Assembly (NCBI GenBank): GCA_022614965.1
Contig: JAKEHO010000012.1
Span: forward strand, 1 to 46,965
Direction of reading: 5' to 3'
Length of the DNA stretch: 46,965 bases
Source: Gammaproteobacteria bacterium
GTDB lineage: Bacteria; Pseudomonadota; Gammaproteobacteria; JAKEHO01
In this document: positions 1 through 9,280 of the stretch, one piece after another
Numbering within the stretch: position 1 is the stretch's first letter
Layout of the letters: the number at the start of each line of letters is the position of its first letter
Program-made: the position numbers and the translations under genes
Notes under the pieces: generated by a model
What the model was told of the DNA's origin: nothing
Databases searched by the model: none
The model's input: the letters and a program-made list of their open reading frames with translations, nothing else

Positions 1-245
1 ATTTGATCTTGCTCCGGGTGGGGTTTGCCCTGCCACTTCTGTTACCAGAAGCGCGGTACGCTCTTACCGTACCATTTCACCCTTACCTCGGTCATGGAAC
101 AGATTCCAATCCCATGGCGGTATCTTTTCTGTGGCACTTTCCGTAGGCTTACGCCTCCCAGGTGTTACCTGGCACCCTGCCCTATGGAGCCCGGACTTTC
201 CTCTGCATCGCATGATGCAGCGATTGCCCAGTCGGCTCCCCAAGG
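1..245 (-). ncRNA. rnpB: RNase P RNA (class A), 5' part, cut by window edge
   Basis: This is the catalytic RNA of RNase P, which trims tRNA 5' leaders. Read on the minus strand it shows the conserved core GAGGAAAGTCCGGGCTCC (186-203), the following CATAGGGCAGGGTGCCAGG stretch, and the GGTAAGGGTGAAA block (75-87) leading into a GGTAACAG segment. The 5' end is placed near 245 by comparison with the usual P1/P2 start, and the exact base is uncertain. The 3' third, including the P4 partner strand, lies off the left edge. It sits just downstream of rsmI in the same direction, as in pseudomonads. Confidence 0.95.
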
Positions 246-310
246 GTTAGTTTCCGTGAATACACCATAGGTTGCAAGTCACTCGCCCCTGCGGCCTTCA
301 AACGATGGCA

Positions 311-1165
311 TTAGTGCGCTCCGGCGCCCCGTTTTAATGCAAGTGCGAGCGTATACAGGTCATTCTTCTTCAAACGCGTTATCTCGCCAGCCAGGGAGAC
401 GGCCTGTTTGAGGGGTAAGGCCTTCAATAGCACGGCGAGCACCCGCTCTGCATCATCGCTGGGCTCCGCTATCTCTCGGGCACCTTCCACCATGACGACG
501 AATTCTCCTTTCCTGCGCTTGGCGTCTTGTTTTAACCACTCAAACAGCGCGCCAAGGGTGCCACGATACATGCTCTCATACTTCTTAGTCATCTCGCGCG
601 CGATCGCCGCGATGCGCTCCGGGCCAAAGTAATCGATCATATCCCTCAGGCACCCGAGCATACGGTGCGGTGCTTCAAAGAACACCATCGTGCGTCGCTC
701 GTTCTGCAACAGTTTAAGGCGCTGTTGCCGCGCTAATGATGTCTTTGGCAGATACCCTTCGAAAACAAAACGATCAACCGGCAGCCCCGCAATCGATAAC
801 GCACTGACCACGGAACACGGCCCGGGGATCGAAACCACTGGTATGCTTGCTCGATGTGCAGCACGGACAAGATGATATCCGGGATCGCTGATGAGTGGCA
901 TGCCAGCATCCGATATCAAGGCCATGGCGGCTCCTTGCAAGAGTTTGTCGACCAATGCGGGCGCCATTCGGCGTTCATTATGGTCATGATAAGCCTTGAC
1001 TGGGGTCGCTATCCGATGATGGCTAAGAAGGCGCCGGCTATGACGGGAGTCTTCCGCTACGATGAAATCAACCTCACTTAATACCCGCCTTGCTCTTGCG
1101 CTAAAATCCTCAAGATTCCCAATCGGCGTAGCCACCACATACAAGATGCCATGCTTGATTGACAC
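311..1165 (-). CDS. rsmI: 16S rRNA (cytidine-1402 2'-O)-methyltransferase RsmI
   Basis: A 284-residue SAM-dependent methyltransferase of the tetrapyrrole-methylase fold. It 2'-O-methylates C1402 in the decoding centre of 16S rRNA. The N-terminus carries the family motif VATPIGNLED (residues 11-20), followed by AEDSRHSRRLL, and the SAM-site loop SDAGMPLISDPG is at 85-96. Length is normal. It is transcribed divergently from lpoA with only a short gap, so the two genes probably share a compact promoter region. It lies upstream of rnpB on the same strand. Confidence 0.96.
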   Translation of the reverse strand: MSIKHGILYVVATPIGNLEDFSARARRVLSEVDFIVAEDSRHSRRLLSHHRIATPVKAYHDHNERRMAPALVDKLLQGAAMALISDAGMPLISDPGYHLVRAAHRASIPVVSIPGPCSVVSALSIAGLPVDRFVFEGYLPKTSLARQQRLKLLQNERRTMVFFEAPHRMLGCLRDMIDYFGPERIAAIAREMTKKYESMYRGTLGALFEWLKQDAKRRKGEFVVMVEGAREIAEPSDDAERVLAVLLKALPLKQAVSLAGEITRLKKNDLYTLALALKRGAGAH

Positions 1166-1220
1166 CCTATAACCTCACTTAGATACTGTGTCCATGCCGA
1201 GTGCTGCACACGATATCACT

Positions 1221-3104
1221 ATGTTACTCCGTCCGTTGCGCCTTCTTGTCTTATTGTTCGTCGCCTCCGGTTGTACCCAAGTTCCAGAAGGCGTAAAGGT
1301 CGAGCGGCCGGACGAAGCGGCTCGGGCGCGCCAGTTGGTTGAGGGGGGCGACTTTGCCGGTGCAGCCGTCGAGTATCTGCGACTCGCCGAGCATGCGAGC
1401 CCGCCACGCGAGGTCAACTTTCGACTGCGCGCCGCTGAGGCCTATGTGGATGCAGGGCAGTATGACAAAGCCAAGCAGATTTTGGAGAGTCTCGATCTCG
1501 CAGACGCCGACCCACAATTCGTTACACAAAAGAATGTGCTATCCGCTCGTGTTGCTCTGGCGGAGCGCCACCCGGTAGAGGCGCTCAGCCTACTCGCTGC
1601 TCTGCCACGCCCGGACACGCCGAGCCCCCTGCAGATGTCCGTCTATCGCTTGCGTGCGGCTGCCTACGAAGAAACGAAAGCGCCCTTAGAGGCAGCACAG
1701 GCGCGGGTCATGCTCGATCCGTTATTAACGGACAGCCGCGAGATTCTGGAGAACCGCGAGAAGCTTTGGGAGGACATCAATGAAGTCAAGGGGCCAGTTC
1801 TCCAGCAGGCTCGAGGCGAAGCGCCGGATGTGCTTTCAGGCTGGATCGAACTGGCCCTGATTACCCAGACACAAGTACATGATCCGAGCACATTCAAAGA
1901 ACAGGTTGCACAATGGACGAGTCGTTACCCTAGCCATCCTGCTCTGCAGACCATCGTGCCAGAACTCGTCCGATCCAGCGAGCAACTCTACATACATCCT
2001 CACCAGATCGCCTTGTTATTGCCATTTACTGGTCCGCTCGGGCAGGTCGCAGCAGCCGTGCGTGACGGCTTTCTGGCGGCATGGTACGCGGATCGTGCAG
2101 AGGGGGCCAAACCCCTCATCATGGTATACGACGCGAACGCCTTCAACGTACGCACAATGTATGAACGTGCGATTGAAGACGGCGCAGATTTTGTTGTCGG
2201 GCCAGTGGAGAAGGGCGCTGTTGCGGCATTGGTCGATAGCGGGTCATTGAAGGTAACGACGCTCGCGCTGAATCGATACGAAGGCAATAGCGCGACAATT
2301 GCAGGTGAGACCGTGGGCCCCGCCATACCAAGGCTACTCCAGTTCGGTCTCTCACCCGAAGATGAAGCCCGCCAAGTGGCAGAACGCACGTGGTTCGATG
2401 GGCACGTCATGGCATTGGTGATTACGCCGGAGGGCGAATGGGGCGAGAGATTAGCCAGCGCGTTTACTGACCATTGGCAACAGCTTGGCGGAAAGGTAGT
2501 TAAACGCGAGGTCTATGAAAATGATGCCTCCGATCTTTCTGGGCCTATCAAAAGCCTATTGAACGTGGATAGCAGCGATCAGCGCATCAAATCTTTAAAC
2601 AGCACACTTAAACAGAAGATGGGATCGGAGAGTCGCCGCCGTCGGGATGTCGATTTTGTATTCATGGCCGCTGTGCCGCGCAAAGGTCGGCAGATTTGCC
2701 CTCAATTGCGTTTTTACCAGGCCGCAGACGTACCCATTTATTCGACATCCCATGTCTTTAGCGGCACGGTCGATCGCGAACCCGACAACGACATGAATGG
2801 GGTTCTCTTCCCGGACATGCCATGGATCCTCGACTCCTCGCATTCAGAGTCAGAGCTTCAACAGTCACTTGCCAAAGACTGGCCACAAGAAATGACACGG
2901 TATAAGCGGCTCTATGCACTCGGCATTGACGCCTATCGCGTTATTCCCGATCTCGGGAGGTTAGGCGTTCACCGATTTGCACGCTATGAAGGCGAAACGG
3001 GAAGTCTTCAGATTGACAGCGAAGGACACATACGTCGCCAGTTGATCTGGGCCAAGTTCATCAATGGGGAACCACAGTTACTGGACGTCGGCGCACCGGA
3101 ATAA
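1221..3104 (+). CDS. lpoA: outer-membrane lipoprotein LpoA, activator of PBP1A
   Basis: LpoA is an outer-membrane lipoprotein that reaches through the periplasm to stimulate the peptidoglycan synthase PBP1A. I chose the ATG at 1221 because it gives an 18-residue lipoprotein signal ending in VASGC with Cys18 as the lipidated residue; upstream GTG 1188 and ATG 1194 are in frame but would lengthen the n-region. The N-terminal half is helical and TPR-like. The C-terminal half has the periplasmic-binding-protein fold typical of the LppC family (for example IALLLPFTGPLGQVA, then VGPVEKGAV). It overlaps yraN by one base and heads the lpoA-yraN-diaA-dolP group. Confidence 0.92.
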   Translation: MLLRPLRLLVLLFVASGCTQVPEGVKVERPDEAARARQLVEGGDFAGAAVEYLRLAEHASPPREVNFRLRAAEAYVDAGQYDKAKQILESLDLADADPQFVTQKNVLSARVALAERHPVEALSLLAALPRPDTPSPLQMSVYRLRAAAYEETKAPLEAAQARVMLDPLLTDSREILENREKLWEDINEVKGPVLQQARGEAPDVLSGWIELALITQTQVHDPSTFKEQVAQWTSRYPSHPALQTIVPELVRSSEQLYIHPHQIALLLPFTGPLGQVAAAVRDGFLAAWYADRAEGAKPLIMVYDANAFNVRTMYERAIEDGADFVVGPVEKGAVAALVDSGSLKVTTLALNRYEGNSATIAGETVGPAIPRLLQFGLSPEDEARQVAERTWFDGHVMALVITPEGEWGERLASAFTDHWQQLGGKVVKREVYENDASDLSGPIKSLLNVDSSDQRIKSLNSTLKQKMGSESRRRRDVDFVFMAAVPRKGRQICPQLRFYQAADVPIYSTSHVFSGTVDREPDNDMNGVLFPDMPWILDSSHSESELQQSLAKDWPQEMTRYKRLYALGIDAYRVIPDLGRLGVHRFARYEGETGSLQIDSEGHIRRQLIWAKFINGEPQLLDVGAPE

Positions 3105-3481
3105 TGAGCAACAGGTCGCTTCGCACGAGCCGTGAACGCGGCCAACTGGCAGAGGACGTGGCAGCGCGTCACCTAGAAGCCCACGGGCTAAGACCCTTGA
3201 CCCGCAACTACCAATGCCCGCGCGGTGAGGTGGACCTGATTATGCAGGACAAGGAATTTATTGTGTTTGTCGAGGTTCGCTACCGAGCAAATGGTCGCTA
3301 TGTCAGCGCCGTCGAATCCATTGATACCCGCAAACAGCTGCGGATCATCGCCACCTCGGCTCACTACCTGCAAACGCACAGGAAAGCGGCACGGAATCCC
3401 TGTCGATTCGATGTCGTCATTGTTTCAGGCGAGCCCCACGCCCTACACATCGAGTGGATTAAAGACGCTTTTCAGGCATAA
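3104..3481 (+). CDS. yraN: YraN, UPF0102 endonuclease-like protein
   Basis: A 125-residue member of the UPF0102 (YraN) family, which has a Holliday-junction-resolvase-like PD-(D/E)XK fold. The biological role is unproven. The expected acidic residues are visible in GEVDLIMQD (Glu42, Asp44) and in the core strand VFVEVRYR (Glu57, with Arg59 where many members have Lys). The ATG overlaps the lpoA stop in TAATG, so translation is probably coupled. Length is normal for the family. Confidence 0.9.
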   Translation: MSNRSLRTSRERGQLAEDVAARHLEAHGLRPLTRNYQCPRGEVDLIMQDKEFIVFVEVRYRANGRYVSAVESIDTRKQLRIIATSAHYLQTHRKAARNPCRFDVVIVSGEPHALHIEWIKDAFQA

Positions 3482-3568
3482 TTGGGCAGTATAGCTTTGC
3501 GGTCTCTTCAAAACACTCTGTAGCGAAGTGCATAATTTTCGAAACGATTTGTTCAATAGGTTGGATAA

Positions 3569-4165
<597 letters not shown>

Positions 4166-4170
4166 CGCGT

Positions 4171-4746
4171 ATGTTCAACGATTGCCTTAGAATCCTCTTC
4201 GTGCTTTCTCTGGCGTTGCTGCATGGGTGCGCAGGCGCCCTGTTCGCCGGCACCGTCACCGGCGCCGCTGTCGTTCACGACCAACGTTCGACCGGTGCAA
4301 TAATTGACGATCAAGACATCGAGTTGAAAGCCGCCAAGGCAAATTTCGAAGACGAAGAGTTAAGAAACAAGACTCACATCAACGTCACAAGCTTTAATTA
4401 TATCGTACTGGTGACCGGAGAGGCGCCTACTCCAGAGCTGAAACAACGCATGATCACCATCGTTGAGAATATTCCAAAGGCTACCAAAGTTCACGATGAG
4501 GTGACCATTGCTGAACCCACCTCGATAGTCGCGCGCACCAGCGATAGTTACATCACTGCCAAAGTAAAGACCAAGCTATTCACTATCCCGGACTACGATC
4601 CTACGCGCGTCAAGGTGGTCACCGAAAAAGGAGTGGTATATCTAATGGGGATTGTGACGCAAGAGCAGGGCACGCAAGCCGCGGATGCCGCTCGCTCGGT
4701 GGCTGGCGTTCAAAAAGTTGTCAAGCTCTTCGAATACAGCACCTGA
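4171..4746 (+). CDS. dolP: DolP (YraP), outer-membrane BON-domain lipoprotein
   Basis: A 191-residue lipoprotein with a signal peptide ending in LLHGC (Cys20). Two BON domains follow: the first is about residues 45-115 (KTHINVTSFNYIVLVTGEAP) and the second about 120-190 (DSYITAKVKTKLF, VYLMGIVTQEQG). DolP binds anionic phospholipids and supports outer-membrane integrity and BAM function in enterics. It is the last gene of the lpoA group and starts right after diaA. Confidence 0.92.
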   Translation: MFNDCLRILFVLSLALLHGCAGALFAGTVTGAAVVHDQRSTGAIIDDQDIELKAAKANFEDEELRNKTHINVTSFNYIVLVTGEAPTPELKQRMITIVENIPKATKVHDEVTIAEPTSIVARTSDSYITAKVKTKLFTIPDYDPTRVKVVTEKGVVYLMGIVTQEQGTQAADAARSVAGVQKVVKLFEYST

Positions 4747-4801
4747 TCACAGGGCGCTCGCCAACAAATAATACGAAAATACCGCGGGTCATTATAAAGA
4801 C

Positions 4802-5317
4802 TTATTTCTCGCGTGAAGGTACTTTCGTCCCGTGAAGCACTGATTCGTAGATAGAGACATCCTCTTCGGTGAAGCAGCACGCAATGATGCGCTCGAATCT
4901 CGCATCATATTCGCGCATGAGGCGCACTGCGATCCCCGCCGCGGCGTTTTTCGGGTAACCGTAGGCCCCTGTACTGATCGATGGAAAGGCAATCGTATTG
5001 ACGCCGTGCGCTAGGCCAAGCTCGAACGCATGGCGATAACAGGCCGCAAGTAGCCTAGCCTCCCCTTGAGCACCGCCTCGCCAGACAGGCCCCACCGTAT
5101 GGATCACCCACTTGGCCGGCAGTTGAAACCCTGGTGTGATCTTGGCTTCTCCCGTTGGGCAGCCACCCAAGAGCCTGCAGGCTTCACGCAGCTTTGCGCC
5201 CGCGGCACGATGGATTGCTCCATCCACCCCACCGCCGCCAAGCAGCGTCTTGTTCGCTGCATTTACAATGGCGTCGACCTGCAGTTTCGGGATATCGCCT
5301 TGCAGCACTTCGATCAT
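4802..5317 (-). CDS. macro-domain ADP-ribose / O-acetyl-ADP-ribose deacetylase, YmdB-like
   Basis: A macro-domain protein of about 171 residues that binds ADP-ribose; YmdB-type members deacetylate O-acetyl-ADP-ribose and can remove ADP-ribose from proteins. Visible family blocks are [40 protein letters not shown] and [12 protein letters not shown], which together form the ADP-ribose pocket. I placed the start at ATG 5317 because it begins directly before the conserved IEVLQGDI strand; a GTG at 5344 would add nine residues. It is convergent with dolP. No sirtuin or ART partner is next to it. Confidence 0.9.
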   Translation of the reverse strand: MIEVLQGDIPKLQVDAIVNAANKTLLGGGGVDGAIHRAAGAKLREACRLLGGCPTGEAKITPGFQLPAKWVIHTVGPVWRGGAQGEARLLAACYRHAFELGLAHGVNTIAFPSISTGAYGYPKNAAAGIAVRLMREYDARFERIIACCFTEEDVSIYESVLHGTKVPSREK

Positions 5318-5380
5318 TGACGGACCCACAAGCGACAGCGCCACACTGTATTCCGCTACTCGTCTAAAGCTCCGGAGAAC

Positions 5381-5635
5381 CTAAGCTATAAGTGTAAGAT
5401 GTCCTCGCGACGAGGGCTTGGCTTTGCGCTGCCCCCGGCACGCCTGAGTTTCTTTCTCCGGACAGATCATCCCTCGCCATTCTCCGTTGGGTAAAAAGCG
5501 AGCACCGCAGCAGGGGGCCCTTTTGAGAGCGGGAAAGCTTACTGGTGCACCGAAATCGCGCAATTCATCCCTCAGCGCAAGATTCATAACCGCCGCTGAG
5601 GACCTATTGTCGACAAACTCCATGGGCACGTCCAC
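5381..5635 (-). CDS. hypothetical 84-residue ORF (doubtful)
   Basis: I do not recognise this reading frame. It contains a cysteine pair in APCCGARFLPNGEWRG followed by two more cysteines (MICPEK, QACRG), which could be a small metal site or chance. There is no convincing ribosome-binding site. It sits in the poorly coding stretch between the macro-domain gene and sspA, where sspB would be expected but is not seen. Confidence 0.2.
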   Translation of the reverse strand: MDVPMEFVDNRSSAAVMNLALRDELRDFGAPVSFPALKRAPCCGARFLPNGEWRGMICPEKETQACRGQRKAKPSSRGHLTLIA

Positions 5636-5878
5636 ATCTCGAACGCCACATTAACCAATCAGTGCGGCGCCGTGTCATTATCCAGAAACCCTTCACAAAG
5701 GGCGCGGACAAAGTAAGGCCCGTTCGAAGTCATATTCATTTAGAGTTAACCGGCGCAGGTCAACAGCAGAGGTGATCCATAACAGCATGGACGCACTGAA
5801 TCTATAAGGAGATTCATTCTCGTCATACGAACCTGTTTTCCTAATGCAACAGGCCTGCTAGGGACGTAGGTTAATCAA

Positions 5879-6505
5879 CTAGCGCCTAAGAATCTTTTCT
5901 GCGTCTGACAGGCTCGCCTGAAATGCAACTCGCGCAAACAATCGCTCACCGTAACTTAGCAGCGGCTTTGTTGAAGACGGAATTTTCAGGCCGTAGTAAC
6001 CAAGCCGCCACAGGAGCGGGGCCATGCAACAATCGACCAGAGAATACTCATCTGACATAAAATACGTCTTCTGGTTAAAAGTTGGTGCGATCGCCGTGAG
6101 GTTATCTCGTAGTGTCTTCCTTGCGTTGGCTGCGGCAATCTCATTTGTGCCTGTCAGATCAGGTATCAGTCCATACAAGTCACGCATTACGCGATAGCGC
6201 AGTTGTCGGTTATTGGCCCTCGACACCGGGTCCACTGGCATTAATGGCGGATGGGGAAAACGCTCATCCAAGTACTCCATTATGATCTGGGCGTCGTACA
6301 GAACTAGCTCACGGTCGATTAGTGTTAAAATCGCGTTGTACGGATTAAGATCAGTAAGTTCTTCTGGACGTGAATTGCTGTCAACATAATTGATCTCGAC
6401 ATTAATGTCCTTGTCTGCAAGGACAATGCGCACACAGTGATCGATCGGAGAAGTAGGGTCCGAATAAAGCACCATAACCGATCGTCTCGTCGCTACCGTC
6501 GCCAT
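5879..6505 (-). CDS. sspA: stringent starvation protein A (GST fold)
   Basis: SspA is a glutathione-S-transferase-fold protein that binds RNA polymerase and alters transcription under starvation. The start ATG at 6505 gives a 208-residue protein beginning MATVATRRSVMVLYSDP, matching the usual SspA N-terminus; an in-frame upstream start at 6562 would add 19 atypical residues. Family blocks include LADKDINVEI, DRELVLYDAQIIMEYLDERFPHP (Ser/Glu-type GSH pocket, residues about 55-77) and the helical C-terminus. It follows petC on the same strand, a common gamma/betaproteobacterial arrangement. The usual partner sspB is not found downstream. Confidence 0.92.
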   Translation of the reverse strand: MATVATRRSVMVLYSDPTSPIDHCVRIVLADKDINVEINYVDSNSRPEELTDLNPYNAILTLIDRELVLYDAQIIMEYLDERFPHPPLMPVDPVSRANNRQLRYRVMRDLYGLIPDLTGTNEIAAANARKTLRDNLTAIAPTFNQKTYFMSDEYSLVDCCMAPLLWRLGYYGLKIPSSTKPLLSYGERLFARVAFQASLSDAEKILRR

Positions 6506-6578
6506 ATATATATATCGCCTAGCAACATTTATCTTGGGTTCACATTCACGCAAAGGCGGCAAGCTTAGTCATTCGACG

Positions 6579-7322
6579 TTACTCTACGTCCTTCCAATAT
6601 TCCTTATTAAGTAGATACACGACAACAACAAATACACCGAGGAATAACAATACCCATGGTCCCACACGCTCCCGCTCGAGCCGCGCCGGTTCCCCCAAAT
6701 AGACTAGAAAATGAGTGAGATCCCGCACGGTCCTACGGTATTCGTCTTCTGTCTGACTGCCGGGGGTAGCTAATTCCAAACGTTCGATGACCTGCATTTC
6801 TGTCCCATCCGCATACACCTCCATCTTGTACTTGGGCTTTTGCCAACCCTGAAGGTCCCAAAGCACATGAGGCATTGCCACATTCTCAAATACCAGGTTG
6901 TTGACACCCGTCGGGCGGGACGGGTCAAGGTAGAAGCTCAAGAAATAGGTAAAAAGCCAATCCGGGCCGCGTGAGCGGGCCACTACCGAAAGATCCGGCG
7001 GCGCAACTCCATAGAACCATTCCTTCGCATCTTCGCTGCGCATAGCCACTTCCATCGTATCACCCACCTTTTCCCCCACAAACATCAGGTTCTCCTTGAC
7101 CTCCTGATCCGTAAGTCCCAAATCGCGCCCAACTCGATTAAAGCGCATGTAAGACGCAGAATGACAAGTTAAGCAATAGTTGACAAATATCCTTGCGCCC
7201 CGCTTTAGGGACGCCTTGTCATGGAGATCGATGTTGGTGTGCTGTAATTGAATCTCTTCGGTCGCCCCGTACAACAGAGCGGGAAAACTGACAAGCAGCC
7301 AGCTCAAAACAACCACTCTCAT
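6579..7322 (-). CDS. petC: cytochrome c1 of the bc1 complex
   Basis: A 247-residue periplasm-facing haem c subunit of ubiquinol-cytochrome c reductase that passes electrons from the Rieske centre to cytochrome c. It has a cleavable signal peptide (to about residue 20), the haem-binding motif CLTCH (Cys50, Cys53, His54), and one C-terminal membrane anchor near 221-239 (WVLLFLGVFVVVVYLL). The start codon overlaps the end of petB by four bases, consistent with a petABC operon. Confidence 0.96.
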   Translation of the reverse strand: MRVVVLSWLLVSFPALLYGATEEIQLQHTNIDLHDKASLKRGARIFVNYCLTCHSASYMRFNRVGRDLGLTDQEVKENLMFVGEKVGDTMEVAMRSEDAKEWFYGVAPPDLSVVARSRGPDWLFTYFLSFYLDPSRPTGVNNLVFENVAMPHVLWDLQGWQKPKYKMEVYADGTEMQVIERLELATPGSQTEDEYRRTVRDLTHFLVYLGEPARLERERVGPWVLLFLGVFVVVVYLLNKEYWKDVE

Positions 7323-8557
7323 TTGTAGACGACCCGCTTAGGCACAGGTCGTGTCCTGTCGATTCTGGTGTAAATTGGCATGAACACAAAAAACGCAAAA
7401 TAGAGAACCGAAAAAAATCTCGCGAAAAACGCCGATGTTGGCGTGGGCAGTTGCATGCCGAGATAACCTAGCGCAACAAAACTCACTGCGAAAGTGAACA
7501 ATGCCACGCGATACATCCATCCACGATAACGAATCGAGTTAACGACACTACGGTCAAGCCACGGCAACAAGAAAAACAAAAATACAGCTGCCCCCATGGC
7601 CAGAAAACCGCCCAGTGGATGAGGAACGGCGCGTAAGATGGCGTAAAAAGGCGTGAAGTACCACAGCGGCTTGATATGCGCGGGGGTCTGCAACGGATCG
7701 GCAGGGACGAAGTTGTCCGGCTCAATAAACCAGCCTCCAAATTCCGGTGTGAAAAACACGATCGCCAAAAAAATAATCAAAAACACCGCTGCGCCAAACA
7801 GATCCTTGACAGTATAGTAAGGGTGAAATGGTATGCCATCGAGCGGTACACCATTTGCATTCTTCGTCGCCTTTATCTCAATGCCGTCCGGATTGTTCGA
7901 ACCAACCTCATGTAGCGCCATGACATGGACAACGGCCAATATGAGCAGTATGAGTGGCAATGCAATCACGTGAAAGGCGAAAAAGCGATTCAATGTCACA
8001 TCGGAGATGACATAATCACCCCGAATCCAAAGCGCCAGACTATCTCCGACAAAAGGGATGACTCCGAATAATGATGTGATGACCTGTGCGCCCCAGTACG
8101 ACATCTGGCCCCAGGGCAATAGATATCCTGTGAATGCCTCAGCCATCAGCGTCAGGTAGATGAACATCCCGGTTATCCACAACAGTTCACGCGGGGTTTT
8201 GTAAGAACCGTACATCAGGCCTCGGAACATATGCAGGTACACGATGACAAAAAACGCGGAAGCGCCGACAGCGTGTATATAACGGATCAGCCAGCCCCAT
8301 TCGACGTCGCGCATGATGTATTCCACTGAGGCAAACGCCTGTTCGGCGCTTGGCTTATAGTTCATCGTAAGCCAGATGCCGGTCAGGATCTGCAGCACCA
8401 ATACCAGTAGCGCCAACGAGCCAAAGAAGTACCAAAAGTTGAAATTCTTAGGCGCATAATATTTAGCAGCATGCTCATTCCACAGCTTGGTCAATGGAAA
8501 GCGTGCATCGATCCAACTTAGAGTTGTACGACTCAACTTAGCAACCGCGTTCATCAT
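7319..8557 (-). CDS. petB: cytochrome b of the bc1 complex
   Basis: A 412-residue, eight-helix integral membrane subunit carrying haems bL and bH and the quinol sites. Recognisable blocks are WNFWYFFGS-like helix A surroundings, RYIHAVGASAFFVIVYLHMFRG, GYLLPWGQMSYWGAQV, RFFAFHVIALPLILL and PEFGGWF with the following PLQTPAHIKPLWYFTPFYA, the PEWY-like Qo region. Note the Qo motif here reads KPLWYF. It overlaps petA and petC by four bases at each end. Confidence 0.96.
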   Translation of the reverse strand: MMNAVAKLSRTTLSWIDARFPLTKLWNEHAAKYYAPKNFNFWYFFGSLALLVLVLQILTGIWLTMNYKPSAEQAFASVEYIMRDVEWGWLIRYIHAVGASAFFVIVYLHMFRGLMYGSYKTPRELLWITGMFIYLTLMAEAFTGYLLPWGQMSYWGAQVITSLFGVIPFVGDSLALWIRGDYVISDVTLNRFFAFHVIALPLILLILAVVHVMALHEVGSNNPDGIEIKATKNANGVPLDGIPFHPYYTVKDLFGAAVFLIIFLAIVFFTPEFGGWFIEPDNFVPADPLQTPAHIKPLWYFTPFYAILRAVPHPLGGFLAMGAAVFLFFLLPWLDRSVVNSIRYRGWMYRVALFTFAVSFVALGYLGMQLPTPTSAFFARFFSVLYFAFFVFMPIYTRIDRTRPVPKRVVYK

Positions 8558-9147
8558 ATGATCACTCGATCTTCGCCGATCAATAGCCGCGTTTTATCCA
8601 GATAGCGGTAAGGTGGCACGACCAGATTCGCCGGCGCTGGCCATCCTTTAAAGACTCGCCCAGCGAGATCGAACTGCGAGCCGTGGCATGGACAAACGAA
8701 TCCGCCGGGCCAATGTGAACCAAGGTCGCGGCCAGCACCGGGTGGCACAAGCTTGGGCGAACACCCGAGGTGCGTACACAGCCCGATGACGACGAGATAT
8801 TCCGGTGCGATCGATCGGTACTCGTTCTTAGCGTATTCAGGCTGTTGCGCTTCCTCAGACTCGGGGTCAACGAGTTGATCGTCCAACGATGGCAACGCAG
8901 CCAGCGTCTCCTCGCTGCGTCTTAGGATCCATACGGGCTTGCCGCGCCATTTCTCCACCATCAGTTCCCTTGGCTTCAACTTGCTGATATCAACCTCGAC
9001 GGGCCCACCAACAGCTTTGGCCCTCGCGCTCGGTTTCATGAACGCAATGAAAGGTATCGCAGCAAAGACGACGCCGACCGCGCACATCAGGGTTGTCAGC
9101 GCCGTCAGAAATCGCCTTCTGGCGACGTCTACGGCCTTTTCATTCAT
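8554..9147 (-). CDS. petA: Rieske iron-sulfur subunit of the bc1 complex
   Basis: A 197-residue Rieske protein holding a 2Fe-2S cluster that oxidises quinol. It has a twin-arginine-like N-terminus (RRRFLTALTTL) and a membrane anchor at about residues 17-37. The cluster ligands are in CTHLGC (Cys124, His126, Cys129) and CPCHGS (Cys152, Cys154, His155). It is the first gene of petABC-sspA and is divergent from the DegS-like gene, with about 130 bases between them that must hold both promoters. Confidence 0.96.
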   Translation of the reverse strand: MNEKAVDVARRRFLTALTTLMCAVGVVFAAIPFIAFMKPSARAKAVGGPVEVDISKLKPRELMVEKWRGKPVWILRRSEETLAALPSLDDQLVDPESEEAQQPEYAKNEYRSIAPEYLVVIGLCTHLGCSPKLVPPGAGRDLGSHWPGGFVCPCHGSQFDLAGRVFKGWPAPANLVVPPYRYLDKTRLLIGEDRVII

Positions 9148-9280
9148 GTAAACTTCCCCTCATCATATAGATGAATCGAAAAAAATGAGAAGGTCAGATT
9201 ATGAATCCAAAACAAGGCATTATAACATGGTAGATTAACTCATCCTGATCAAATCCGTTCAAGCAGGACAAGCCTCTGCA

